From assembly GCA_016868855.1 (NCBI GenBank), contig VGFP01000001.1, forward strand, positions 310,001 through 374,000: a stretch of 64,000 nt of DNA, given 5' to 3'. A program made the translations under genes and the position numbers. Each line of letters starts with the position of its first letter. The stretch's first letter is position 1. The notes under the pieces were generated by a model that saw only the letters and a program-made list of their open reading frames with translations, made no database searches and was not told the DNA's origin. Origin of the DNA: Bacteroidota bacterium (GTDB lineage Bacteria; Bacteroidota; Bacteroidia; Chitinophagales; Chitinophagaceae). Positions 18,328 through 26,820 of the stretch are shown in pieces.

Positions 18328-18368
18328 ACATATGTTGTATGCATAATAAAAATGCATGCAACATGTGT
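18328..18368. repeat. Long imperfect inverted repeat
   Basis: ACATATGTTGTATGCAT (18328-18344) and ATGCATGCAACATGTGT (18352-18368) can form a 17 bp hairpin with two G:T wobbles around a 7-base A-rich loop. It lies after the receptor gene and covers the ATG (18356) of the following broken gene. No T-run follows, so it is not a standard terminator. Confidence 0.6.
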
Positions 18369-18988
18369 TCAAATCAACAGTAATAGTACTTTTCCTTGTA
18401 GGATGCGGCGTTCAAAACAATATCACCTATTCCTGGTCCAACAAATATTTCCATTGATCCACTCCTTATAAAAAAATATTTGTTGCAGCATTGGTTGCGA
18501 ATCCGCATGTAAGAACACATTTGGAAGAAGAAATGGGAATCGCAGCCAGCAAAAAAGGATTTGCAGTGGAAAGGAGCTGGGATCATTTTCCGCCAACATT
18601 TGAATCAAAGAATCCCCCACCCCGTGAGCGAATGATTGAAAAAATCAAATCGCTTCAATGCGACATTATATTTATCATCAACTTGGTTGATAAAAGAAGT
18701 GAAACTAGATATATACCGGGAGGGTTGGGCTTGTATGGTCCATACCCAGGATATGGATTGTTTTTTGGCGGTTTCTATTCATACTGGTCACCTTTTTTCT
18801 ACGACCCCGGGTATTACGTAACTGACAGGTACTATTTCATGGAAGGAAATTTATTTGACACCAAAACCGAGACATTGATATGGTCGGTTCAAACAAAATC
18901 AATCAATCCCTCCTCTGTTGAGAATTTCAGTAAAAGCTTGATAGAAATATTGATGCAAAAAGCGATCAATGACCTGCAGCAGCATTGA
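18356..18988 (+). pseudogene. Lipoprotein gene interrupted by an in-frame TGA
   Basis: From ATG 18356 the frame encodes a lipoprotein signal (STVIVLFLVGC, lipobox Cys17) and the start of the mature protein, then meets TGA at codon 34 (18455-18457). The same frame continues without another stop to 18988, and the sequence right after the TGA (TPYKKIFVAALVANP) looks like the first core strand of DUF4136-like lipoproteins; the C-terminus (GNLFDTKTETLIWSVQT) fits that family too. Downstream, the first usable starts are TTG 18491 or an ATG near 18533, both inside the domain. TGA is an ordinary stop elsewhere here (gltD, pyk). So this is a nonsense mutant, or a base error in the assembly. The Gly/Tyr/Pro-rich insert (about residues 120-155) is characteristic but of unknown role. 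Confidence 0.7.
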
Positions 18989-19297
18989 TTAAACAGGAAA
19001 CTGATCTTGCCAAGCGAGCATGCCGCCCACTACATTGGTCACATCTGAAAAGCCCATTGACTCGAGTATAAGTGCAGCTTGTCCGCTTCTGTTCCCACTC
19101 CGACAGTATAAATAAACTTCCTTATCGCGCAGGTCCTCTATCGAATCTATTACTCCAACGCGTATATTTCCGAGTGGAAGCAATATTCCCCCAATATTGA
19201 ATTCTTCGTGCTCTGATGGTTCACGGACGTCCACCAAATGCAAAGATTCTCCTGCATCCAATTTTGATTTGAGCGTGCTTACATCGATTGTTTTCAT
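18989..19297 (-). CDS. Single-domain rhodanese-like protein
   Basis: 102 residues, a lone rhodanese domain. The active-site loop is CRSGNRS with catalytic Cys65 after the strand VYLY; the entry motif VDVREPSEHEEFNIGG (22-37) is also typical. Such proteins carry persulfide sulfur or reduce small oxidised molecules in the cytoplasm; the precise acceptor is unknown. It is the last gene of the ferredoxin-ddl-PASTA-rhodanese minus-strand run, 18 bases after the PASTA gene. Its stop codon touches that of the broken lipoprotein gene on the other strand. Confidence 0.93.
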   Translation of the reverse strand: MKTIDVSTLKSKLDAGESLHLVDVREPSEHEEFNIGGILLPLGNIRVGVIDSIEDLRDKEVYLYCRSGNRSGQAALILESMGFSDVTNVVGGMLAWQDQFPV

Positions 19298-19315
19298 GAG
19301 GTCAAAATTATTGAA

Positions 19316-20131
19316 TTATTGTTGATCTGTTGATTTTTCAGGAATTGGCGGACGCTCAGGTTTGACAATTGATAACTTGATATCCACCAATTGTCCTACT
19401 CGGAGAACATTGACATTGTTTTGTACATCATATGGCGGAGGATTCTGCCAATAAACATATCCAGCGGTAGTATCTGAGAGTCCCTCATCCAACATGATCA
19501 ATCCAGTGGCAATTCCGTTGGATTGTAAAAATATTTTTGCCTCACCGTATGTCATTCCAAACAAATCGGGTACCGGCATTTCTGCTCCGCCCAATCCTGA
19601 CCCAATGTACAAGGACACATATGATCCCATTCTTACAGGTGTACCAGGTTTGATGGCTGAGCCATCTACCCATTGATCCTTGATTGCATTTTTAGCAATG
19701 TCTGAAACATAACTGGTATCCCCCAATTTGAGTCCAACTGATTTAAGCTCAGACAATGCATTGCGCAGTGTCATGCCGATCAGGTTCGGCATAGGTATCG
19801 TTGGAGGTACAGTTCTATTGATGGTTAGGTATATTACCCTGTTCACCTTGACAGTTGCTTCCGGATCCGGAAACTGTTTTATAATGACATTCGGTTGCAG
19901 GCTGTCAACATAAATTGAGTCCTGGATCACCACTTCAAATCCCTTTCCCTCTAAATTGGACTGTACATCATCCAACAACTTCCATTTGACGTCTGGTACG
20001 ATAAGATATTCACCATGGTTGGTGATGATATTCAATGTCAGCAGGAATACGCCAACCAGCAAAATTGAAATACCCATACCTGCGAGGATATTTTGCCAGA
20101 GGGGTCTGCCTGTGATGAAAGAAAAATTCAT
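19316..20131 (-). CDS. Membrane-anchored PASTA-repeat protein
   Basis: 271 residues: short cytoplasmic N-terminus, one membrane helix (about 16-38: NILAGMGISILLVGVFLL), then three PASTA repeats in the periplasm (about 43-110, 112-187, 190-265), each opening with a VPDV / MPNLIGM / VPDLFGM type motif. PASTA domains bind uncrosslinked peptidoglycan or beta-lactams in other bacteria. There is no kinase or transpeptidase domain, unlike the PknB or PBP proteins where PASTA is best known. It starts 3 bases after ddl, which supports a role in wall synthesis or sensing. Ends in a Pro/Glu-rich tail. Confidence 0.92.
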   Translation of the reverse strand: MNFSFITGRPLWQNILAGMGISILLVGVFLLTLNIITNHGEYLIVPDVKWKLLDDVQSNLEGKGFEVVIQDSIYVDSLQPNVIIKQFPDPEATVKVNRVIYLTINRTVPPTIPMPNLIGMTLRNALSELKSVGLKLGDTSYVSDIAKNAIKDQWVDGSAIKPGTPVRMGSYVSLYIGSGLGGAEMPVPDLFGMTYGEAKIFLQSNGIATGLIMLDEGLSDTTAGYVYWQNPPPYDVQNNVNVLRVGQLVDIKLSIVKPERPPIPEKSTDQQ

Positions 20132-20134
20132 GAT

Positions 20135-21127
20135 TTATAACTTGGATTTCAATGCATCATCAATCAGCATGGAATAAAATTCTTTGAGTGACATGCCGGC
20201 TGCTGCTACCTGCTGAGGAACAATGCTTGCATCGCTTTGTCCGGGTACGGTATTGATTTCAAGCAAAAATGGCTCTTGCATTTCTTCGTTGTAGATGAAA
20301 TCCATTCGTACCACACCTCTGCAATTGAAAACAGTGTAAATGCCTGAAGCTGCAGCTTTCACCTTGTTGGCAACTTCATCACTGCAAACTGCTGGGGTTA
20401 CTTCAGTTGATTTTCCTTGGTATTTTGCTACAAAGTCAAAAAAATCATTTTGCGACATGACCTCAGTAAAAGGGAGGGTGATGATGTTGCCATCAGATTT
20501 GTAAACGCCGATGGTGAACTCTCTTCCAGAAATAAATTCTTCCACCAAAACCTGGTCATCTTCCCTGAATGCTTTTTCCAATGCCTCATCCAATGCTTCA
20601 GCTGATGTCAATTTGCTCATTCCAATGCTGGATCCACCATTGTTTGGTTTCACAAAAATGGGATACCTCAAAGCAATCAACTGAGCTTTTTTTTGGAGAT
20701 GGCTTTCTTTGAAAAGGTGGATTGATTTTGCAACATGGAACCCCGCTGCACCAGCAATGGCCACTGTATATCTTTTATTGAAAGTAATGGCAGAGGCAGT
20801 GGCATCGCATGACGTGTAAGGGATCTTGAGCAGGTCAAAATAACCCTGAAGCTTTCCATCCTCGCCAGGCGTTCCATGAATACCTATGAAAACAGCATCA
20901 AAATGAATTTTTTTACCCTTGATGGTCAAAGAAAAATCATCCTTGTTGACGGGAATCTGCTCACCTCCAGAAGTTGGATGAAACCACTTCTCAGGAGTGA
21001 TATCTATGCGATACAGATTGTATCTGGAAGGATCAATATGCTTCTCAATCGTGATGGCACTTTTATAAGAAATCACGGCCTCAGAAGAATACCCACCTGT
21101 TACCAATGCAATGGTTGGGTTCGACAT
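20135..21127 (-). CDS. ddl: D-alanine--D-alanine ligase
   Basis: Joins two D-alanines with ATP to make the dipeptide end of the peptidoglycan stem. 330 residues of ATP-grasp fold: N-terminal GGYSSE substrate loop (11-16), the ATP-binding stretch KPNNGGSSIGMSKL (about 162-175), and the C-terminal metal-binding/ligand region EINTVPGQSD. Cytoplasmic. It sits 13 bases after the ferredoxin gene and 3 before the PASTA gene, so all are likely co-transcribed. Confidence 0.96.
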   Translation of the reverse strand: MSNPTIALVTGGYSSEAVISYKSAITIEKHIDPSRYNLYRIDITPEKWFHPTSGGEQIPVNKDDFSLTIKGKKIHFDAVFIGIHGTPGEDGKLQGYFDLLKIPYTSCDATASAITFNKRYTVAIAGAAGFHVAKSIHLFKESHLQKKAQLIALRYPIFVKPNNGGSSIGMSKLTSAEALDEALEKAFREDDQVLVEEFISGREFTIGVYKSDGNIITLPFTEVMSQNDFFDFVAKYQGKSTEVTPAVCSDEVANKVKAAASGIYTVFNCRGVVRMDFIYNEEMQEPFLLEINTVPGQSDASIVPQQVAAAGMSLKEFYSMLIDDALKSKL

Positions 21128-21140
21128 GTATGTGAAATAC

Positions 21141-21488
21141 TTAAATGTGTAATTTCTCTTTCTTAGACATCAGCTCATCAACGGTTTCTCTGTAAAGTTC
21201 ATCTGGAACACAGCAATCAACCGGACAAACAGCTGCACATTGAGGTTCTTCGTGAAAACCCTGGCACTCTGTGCATTTGTTGGGGGTGATATAATAGGTA
21301 TCATTGCTGATGGGTCCGTTTTTAAGGTTCGCATCCACCACACTTCCGTCCATCAATGTGAAATTGCCTTTTACAGTTGTACCATCTGATATGGCCCACT
21401 CCACTCCACCTTCATAAATGGCATTGTTGGGACACTCAGGTTCGCAAGCACCGCAATTGATACACTCATCTGTAATTTTAATAGCCAT
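21141..21488 (-). CDS. 2[4Fe-4S] ferredoxin, long-loop type
   Basis: 115 residues. The first cluster motif is [12 protein letters not shown] (C-x2-C-x2-C-x3-CP, from about residue 10); the second is [18 protein letters not shown] (C-x2-C-x8-C-x3-CP), the extended spacing seen in Allochromatium-type dicluster ferredoxins. Between them is an insert of about 45 residues. Cytoplasmic electron carrier; partner unknown. First gene of the run leading into ddl, and divergent from the acyl-CoA reductase. Confidence 0.95.
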   Translation of the reverse strand: MAIKITDECINCGACEPECPNNAIYEGGVEWAISDGTTVKGNFTLMDGSVVDANLKNGPISNDTYYITPNKCTECQGFHEEPQCAAVCPVDCCVPDELYRETVDELMSKKEKLHI

Positions 21489-21521
21489 ATGATTAAATTT
21501 TAAAAAGGTTCAACAAGGGGT

Positions 21522-21529
21522 TAATTTTG
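21522..21529 (+). promoter_or_regulatory. Putative -7 box for the acyl-CoA reductase gene
   Basis: TAATTTTG is an exact -7 match; TTTA lies 19 bases upstream. Transcription would start near 21536, behind the ATG at 21531, which supports the start at 21579. Confidence 0.45.
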
Positions 21530-21578
21530 CATGCAACAATGCATTCTAAAGTTAACGCAATGCATTGAAAACAACAGC

Positions 21579-22604
21579 ATGAAATTAGAAAAAAGGATAG
21601 AAATATTGTCCCTTTTGGGTGACTATCTATCAACAGATAGTCCACTGTACCAAGCAGTAAGAATCAGGGCACATGCAGAGAACAAATGGTTCCTGCCGGA
21701 ATACAGTTGGAAAGCAGGAAAATCCATCGCCTATCACATGTTGAGAAAAGATGCGTTAGAGGCATTAGCAACAAATTACCAGGTTCCAGACATGCCAAAT
21801 CCGGCATTGAAAATTGGGATCGTCTTTGCGGGAAATATACCCTTCGTGGGACTCCATGACTTGATTTGTTGTTTTCTTTTCGGCTATCAATCAGTAATCA
21901 AACTTTCGTCAAAAGACGCCATTTTAACAAAAGAGATAGCAAACGTTTTAATCAACGCTGATCCTCAAATGAAGTCCTATATCACCATCAGTGAGATGCT
22001 GAAGGGATGCAATGCCTATCTGGCTACAGGCAGCAACAACAGCGCCAGATACTTTGAATATTATTTCAACAAGTACCCCCATATCATCCGAAAAAACAAA
22101 ACCTCCGTTGCCATTCTCAATGGCAGTGAATCAGCTGAAGAACTGGATAAATTGGCGGATGATGTGCAGCTCTACTTCGGACTCGGATGCAGAAATGTGA
22201 CACAAATTTTTGTTCCGGTTGGATATGATTTTCTGCCGCTGCTGAATGCACTCAGGAAATATCAGCATTACGCTGAACATGACAAATACAAAAACAATTT
22301 CGACTATCAACTCACCATTGCAATCATGAACAATAAATTTTACATGAGCAATGATTCAATAGTATTGCTTGAAAATCCGCACCCCTTCTCTCCCATTTCA
22401 CAATTGCATTACCAATTTTACGATGATAAAAAGTCAGTTCTTGACCAATTGAATATGGAGGAAACCCAGTGTATTGTTGGAGGTGGATTCATTCCTTTCG
22501 GAGCTGCCCAAGATCCAGGATTGGAGGATTTTGCTGACGGGGTAAATACGATGGAATTTTTGAAAACCCTGTCAAACAATTCCCTTGCAGCCAAGGCCCC
22601 ATAA
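21579..22604 (+). CDS. Acyl-CoA reductase (LuxC-like)
   Basis: 341 residues from ATG 21579. The frame could begin at ATG 21531 (357 residues), but a -7 box at 21522-21529 makes that unlikely, and MKLEKRIEILSLLGDYL is a natural N-terminus for the family. LuxC proteins reduce activated acyl groups to aldehydes with NADPH. Visible features include an aldehyde-dehydrogenase-like Rossmann region (IVFAGNIPFVGLHDL, then YLATGSNNSARYFE) and the probable active-site Cys in YFGLGCRNVTQ. Its substrate is not evident; no lux or fatty-acid genes lie near. It is divergent from the ferredoxin gene. Confidence 0.85.
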   Translation: MKLEKRIEILSLLGDYLSTDSPLYQAVRIRAHAENKWFLPEYSWKAGKSIAYHMLRKDALEALATNYQVPDMPNPALKIGIVFAGNIPFVGLHDLICCFLFGYQSVIKLSSKDAILTKEIANVLINADPQMKSYITISEMLKGCNAYLATGSNNSARYFEYYFNKYPHIIRKNKTSVAILNGSESAEELDKLADDVQLYFGLGCRNVTQIFVPVGYDFLPLLNALRKYQHYAEHDKYKNNFDYQLTIAIMNNKFYMSNDSIVLLENPHPFSPISQLHYQFYDDKKSVLDQLNMEETQCIVGGGFIPFGAAQDPGLEDFADGVNTMEFLKTLSNNSLAAKAP

Positions 22605-22706
22605 GGATTTGTTAAATAGGATGACAGGTTGACTGAAATTCAGTCAGGTTTCTTTAATTGCAAATGGTTAGGCATAAAAATTGTTCAATAAACTAAAAAA
22701 TAAAAT

Positions 22707-24212
22707 ATGATTAGGCAAACATTGACCGTTGTTCTTATCAGCGCCGCAACTTCCGTTGTCGTCATGTTTGGTTATGATTCATTGATCAGAAAGCCAAACA
22801 GCATCCAGCAGAATATTTCAAAGCTACCAGCGAGCTATGCAGGCTTTTTTGACAGCAACAGCAATGTCCCCGGACAACCGGTTGACTTCCAGCCTGCCTC
22901 TCAGGCTGCTGTTCCCGCAGTAGTACATATTACTACAACCATCGGTAGCAACCAAGCAAGCAACAATCTGCCTAAAACAAGGAGGAGCCCGTTCAGCGAT
23001 CTGTTTGGTGAAGATTTTTTTGAAGATTTTTTCAATGGGCCTAAAATGAGATCTGGTCCCCAACGCGCGAGCGGATCTGGTGTTGTTATCAGTGAGGATG
23101 GATATATTGTGACCAACAACCATGTTATCGATGAAGCAAGTGAAATCAAGGTTACACTCAACAATAAAAAACAATACACTGCCAAACTGATCGGTACTGA
23201 TCCCAGCAGCGATCTTGCGCTGATTAAAATCGAGGAGAAAGGACTCAACTTTTTATTATACGGAAATTCCGACAATGTGAAACTGGGACAATGGGTACTG
23301 GCGGTAGGATATCCATTGAATCTCGAAACCACTGTAACAGCTGGAATTGTGAGTGCAAAGGCAAGAAGCCTGGGACTCAATGCGAGAAAAAGCAACTCCC
23401 CCATCGAATCATTTATCCAAACAGATGCTGCTGTCAATCAGGGCAACTCAGGTGGTGCGTTGGTAAGTACTACTGGAGAATTGGTAGGTATTGTTTCGGC
23501 AATTGCATCTCCTACAGGTGCCTATGCCGGTTATTCCTATGCTATTCCAGTCAACATCGTTAAGAAAATCATCAACGATTTGCTTCAGTATGGTGCAGTA
23601 CAGAGAGCCTATCTTGGCATCAGCTATTTACCTGAAACAGCCCCTGAATCCGAGAAAACAAAAAACAAATACAAAGAAGGTCAAGGTGTTTTGGTGCTTG
23701 AAGTGGCAAAAGATGGTGCCATGGCAAACTCAGGTATACAATCAGGTGATTATATCACCAAAGTCAATGGGGCCAAGGTTACTGGTGGAAGTGAAATGGT
23801 GGAACAAATTGCCAGTTACAAACCTGGTGATAAGATCAATGTCAGCTACCTCAGAAATGGAAAAGAATATACTACTTCCATCACGCTCAAGAATAAAACG
23901 GGCACATATGATATTGTAAAGAATACTGTATCTGATAAGCTTGGTGCGAGCTTCCAAACCTTGGATAAGAAAAAAGCAACTGATTATGGCGTGAAAGGTG
24001 GTGTTGTGGTGAGTAAAATAAGTGCTGGATTGATCGATGAACAAACCAGAATGAAAGACGGATTCATCATCCTCAAAGCAAATGGAACCGAAGTGAAAAC
24101 AGTAGAAGAATTGATGAACAATATTTCAAAATCTCCTAAAAAATTACTGTTAGAGGGTTTCTATCCAGGTTATGATGGCATGTACCAGTATCCAATAGAA
24201 ATCAATGAGTAA
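22707..24212 (+). CDS. HtrA/DegP-family periplasmic serine protease
   Basis: Protein quality-control protease of the periplasm. 501 residues: N-terminal membrane/signal segment (5-22), trypsin-like domain with catalytic triad H139 (TNNHVID), D169 (SSDLALIK) and S248 (NQGNSGGAL), then two PDZ domains (about 305-395 and 405-495). Full length compared with DegP/DegQ. A Phe/Asp/Glu-rich loop (FGEDFFEDFFNG, 100-111) corresponds to the LA loop that controls oligomer state. Followed by a strong terminator. Confidence 0.95.
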   Translation: MIRQTLTVVLISAATSVVVMFGYDSLIRKPNSIQQNISKLPASYAGFFDSNSNVPGQPVDFQPASQAAVPAVVHITTTIGSNQASNNLPKTRRSPFSDLFGEDFFEDFFNGPKMRSGPQRASGSGVVISEDGYIVTNNHVIDEASEIKVTLNNKKQYTAKLIGTDPSSDLALIKIEEKGLNFLLYGNSDNVKLGQWVLAVGYPLNLETTVTAGIVSAKARSLGLNARKSNSPIESFIQTDAAVNQGNSGGALVSTTGELVGIVSAIASPTGAYAGYSYAIPVNIVKKIINDLLQYGAVQRAYLGISYLPETAPESEKTKNKYKEGQGVLVLEVAKDGAMANSGIQSGDYITKVNGAKVTGGSEMVEQIASYKPGDKINVSYLRNGKEYTTSITLKNKTGTYDIVKNTVSDKLGASFQTLDKKKATDYGVKGGVVVSKISAGLIDEQTRMKDGFIILKANGTEVKTVEELMNNISKSPKKLLLEGFYPGYDGMYQYPIEINE

Positions 24213-24225
24213 GAAAAGCTTCAAT

Positions 24226-24259
24226 AAAAAAAGGTGGGATGATCTCCCACCTTTTTTTT
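24226..24259. terminator. Bidirectional intrinsic terminator
   Basis: A-tract, GGTGGGA (24233-24239), loop TGATC, TCCCACC (24245-24251), T-tract. It separates the convergent HtrA and amylase genes. Confidence 0.92.
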
Positions 24260-25541
24260 ATTTTTTCCAAACTTGGTAAGTCCACTGCTTCATATCAACA
24301 TACATATACCTACCCTCCAGATTTTTAATCTCTCCTTTAAATATTTCGTAGTACTCACCCATATCATCCCCCAGATCAACTTCAATGTGTTGCAGATCGT
24401 AGGGTGAAAAATTAATCAGTACGAACAGAACGGCATCGCCTGATTTTCTTTTGAAACTGATTACGTGATGATCGATGCTGTTCCGAAGCAAAACCGGATT
24501 TGCAGATGGATCTCTAAAACTTGCATGGTTTTTTCGTAGATGGAACAAGGAAGAATAAAAGTCATGAAGCGATGGATGGCTTTCCCATGCTATAAAGTCC
24601 TTGTCAAAAAACAGTAATCGTTTGTGATTGGGCAATTCTTGTCCACTGTACAACAATGGAATTCCGCTCCACGTACTTGAAAATACTGCCAGAGGAGCTG
24701 CCATCTCACCATACTTCTCATACTCTGTTCCATTCCAGCTGTTTTCATCATGGTTGCTTGTAAACCAGGCTGGAAGAGTATTCTGAGGCATGTTTCCATA
24801 TCGATAGAGCGTTTCATGCAAGGCATGAATATGCTGAGCTCCATCATCTTTGAATTGCTTTGTTGCATGCATCCATTTCCAGGTATATGCTGCATCAAAT
24901 ACTTTCATGTATGCAGGGTGTTCCAATGGATCCAATTCTGCAAGCCAGAACAAATGTTTTTCTTGATCCACTTGTTTACGGGCCTGAAACCAGAAATCAA
25001 CCGGTGTCAACATGGCCATATCACATCTAAAACCATCAATATTGCACTCCTTCACCCAATACAACATCGCATCAATCATGGCATCCCTCATTTCGTTGTT
25101 TTCATAATTCAAATCAATTACATCGTCCCATCCATGTGCATCAAAAAACTTTCCTTCATGGTTCAATTTATAAAAATCAGGATGTTTTTTCGTCCACACA
25201 TGATCATGACCTGTATGATTGGCGACCCAGTCAATGATTACTTTCATACCCAGTGCATGGGCTTGCTGAACAATGGATCTGAAATCATGGATGGAACCAA
25301 ATTCGGGATTGACTTCGGTATAACTGGAACAGGCATAATAACTGCCCAGCGAACCTTTTCGATGCAATGCAGAAATGGGGGTAATCGGCATGAACCAGAG
25401 CACCTCCACTCCCATGGCAGCGAGCCTGGACAAATGTGCAGAGAAAGCCTGAAAAGTTCCTTCGGGTGTATATTGTCGTGTATTGACCTCATAAACATTG
25501 GTATTCCATGCCCAAGATATCAGTCCAAACTCCTTTTCCAT
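24258..25541 (-). CDS. GH13 alpha-amylase family enzyme, cytoplasmic
   Basis: 427 residues with a TIM barrel and all GH13 catalytic residues: nucleophile D174 (in GFRCDMA), acid/base E202 (in WLAELDP) and transition-state Asp D265 (in NHDENSW). Region I is visible as DWVANHTG (104-111). No signal peptide, so it should act on alpha-glucans or maltodextrins inside the cell. A short C-terminal beta domain follows (about 345-427). It stands alone, without a sus/maltose cluster, and ends at the shared terminator. Confidence 0.93.
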   Translation of the reverse strand: MEKEFGLISWAWNTNVYEVNTRQYTPEGTFQAFSAHLSRLAAMGVEVLWFMPITPISALHRKGSLGSYYACSSYTEVNPEFGSIHDFRSIVQQAHALGMKVIIDWVANHTGHDHVWTKKHPDFYKLNHEGKFFDAHGWDDVIDLNYENNEMRDAMIDAMLYWVKECNIDGFRCDMAMLTPVDFWFQARKQVDQEKHLFWLAELDPLEHPAYMKVFDAAYTWKWMHATKQFKDDGAQHIHALHETLYRYGNMPQNTLPAWFTSNHDENSWNGTEYEKYGEMAAPLAVFSSTWSGIPLLYSGQELPNHKRLLFFDKDFIAWESHPSLHDFYSSLFHLRKNHASFRDPSANPVLLRNSIDHHVISFKRKSGDAVLFVLINFSPYDLQHIEVDLGDDMGEYYEIFKGEIKNLEGRYMYVDMKQWTYQVWKK

Positions 25542-25578
25542 GCGGTTAAGTTATGAAATGTTTTACTGCCCGATTGGT

Positions 25579-25586
25579 TAACTTTG
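25579..25586 (+). promoter_or_regulatory. Putative -7 box for ispH
   Basis: TAACTTTG, exact consensus, ends 7 bases before the ispH ATG. A start of transcription about 7 bases after the box would fall on or beside the ATG, suggesting a leaderless or nearly leaderless mRNA. The -33 region is poor. Confidence 0.45.
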
Positions 25587-25593
25587 CAGTCAA

Positions 25594-26820
25594 ATGAAAC
25601 AGTTTTCCATTCCATCAAAATACAGGAGTCCCCTGATTTCTGCCATCAAATCAACTCGCAAGGAGGCAGATAAATTGAAGAAAGATTTCAGTCCCACGAA
25701 ACTTGACTTTGGCAGCGTGACTTTTAAACTAGCAAGACATTTTGGATTTTGTTATGGCGTTGAAAATGCTATTGAGATTGCATTTCAAACCATTGAACAA
25801 AATCCTGGACGGCGGATTTTTTTATTGAGTGAGATGATTCACAATCCATTTGTGAACGAGGACCTCATCAACCGTGGACTCCAATTCCTGATGGATACCA
25901 AAGGCAATACGCTCATCCCTTTTGATGCATTGACCAAAGATGATATCGTAATCATTCCTGCATTTGGAACAACGATCGACATTGAAAACAAGCTCAAATC
26001 AATCGGCATTCAAATAGAGCAATACAATACCACTTGCCCCTTTGTTGAGAAAGTATGGAACCGCGCAGAACAAATTGCTGACAAAGGATACAGCATCGTC
26101 GTGCATGGTAAACCTTCCCATGAGGAAACCCGGGCAACCTTCTCACACAGCAATGTACATGCGCCTACCATTGTCATCAATGACATGGAAGAAGCTATAA
26201 TATTGGGTGACTGTATCTTGGGTAAATATTCTACAGCAGCATGTTACCAGCAATTCAGCGGCAGATACAGCGAGGGATTTGATTTTGAACGCGATCTCCA
26301 AAGATTTGGTGTAGTCAATCAGACAACCATGCTGGCAACCGACACACAAGCAATTGCTGATTATCTCAAGCAAATCATTATCAGGAAATATAATTTAACC
26401 GCATCGAATGTCGGTGAACATTTTGCAGACACCCGAGATACACTTTGCTATGCCACCAATGACAATCAAACAGCCGTTATTCATTTGCTGAAAGACCAAG
26501 CAGACCTTGCGATTGTGATCGGTGGAAGAAAAAGCAGCAACAGTTCTCACCTGGTTGAACTATGTGAGGAGAAACTACCCACTTATTTTATTCAGTCAGC
26601 CGAGGATATATTATCACCCAGCAAAATCAGATGTTTCAATTGGAGAACGCATGAAGAATACACTGCAGAAAATTTTATACCTGCAGGCAAATCTCCTGTC
26701 ATTGCTATCACCAGTGGCGCATCTTGTCCGGATGCCATCGTTGAAAATGTAATTGAAAAACTCCGTGGTTATTTTAGCAACAGCAAGCCAATGGAAGAGA
26801 TCATTGCGCAGTGGACCTAA
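25594..26820 (+). CDS. ispH: 4-hydroxy-3-methylbut-2-enyl diphosphate reductase
   Basis: Last step of the MEP isoprenoid pathway. 408 residues, longer than the E. coli enzyme (316), with about 40 extra N-terminal residues and an internal insert, as usual for this phylum. The three [4Fe-4S] ligands are C53 (GFCYGVENA), C148 (TTCPFVEKV) and C285 (DTLCYATND); HGKPSHEET (171-179) holds the substrate His and proton-donor Glu. Another pathway enzyme, IspD, is at 28543-29220. Its stop codon overlaps that of cmk on the other strand. Confidence 0.95.
   Translation: MKQFSIPSKYRSPLISAIKSTRKEADKLKKDFSPTKLDFGSVTFKLARHFGFCYGVENAIEIAFQTIEQNPGRRIFLLSEMIHNPFVNEDLINRGLQFLMDTKGNTLIPFDALTKDDIVIIPAFGTTIDIENKLKSIGIQIEQYNTTCPFVEKVWNRAEQIADKGYSIVVHGKPSHEETRATFSHSNVHAPTIVINDMEEAIILGDCILGKYSTAACYQQFSGRYSEGFDFERDLQRFGVVNQTTMLATDTQAIADYLKQIIIRKYNLTASNVGEHFADTRDTLCYATNDNQTAVIHLLKDQADLAIVIGGRKSSNSSHLVELCEEKLPTYFIQSAEDILSPSKIRCFNWRTHEEYTAENFIPAGKSPVIAITSGASCPDAIVENVIEKLRGYFSNSKPMEEIIAQWT

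Noticed and set aside
18455-18457. TGA read as tryptophan or selenocysteine
   Set aside because: TGA ends gltD, pyk and other genes here, and no SECIS-like hairpin is seen just after the codon.
24750-25556. 268-residue open frame on the + strand opposite the GH13 gene
   Set aside because: Entirely antisense to the amylase with all catalytic residues; no domain visible.
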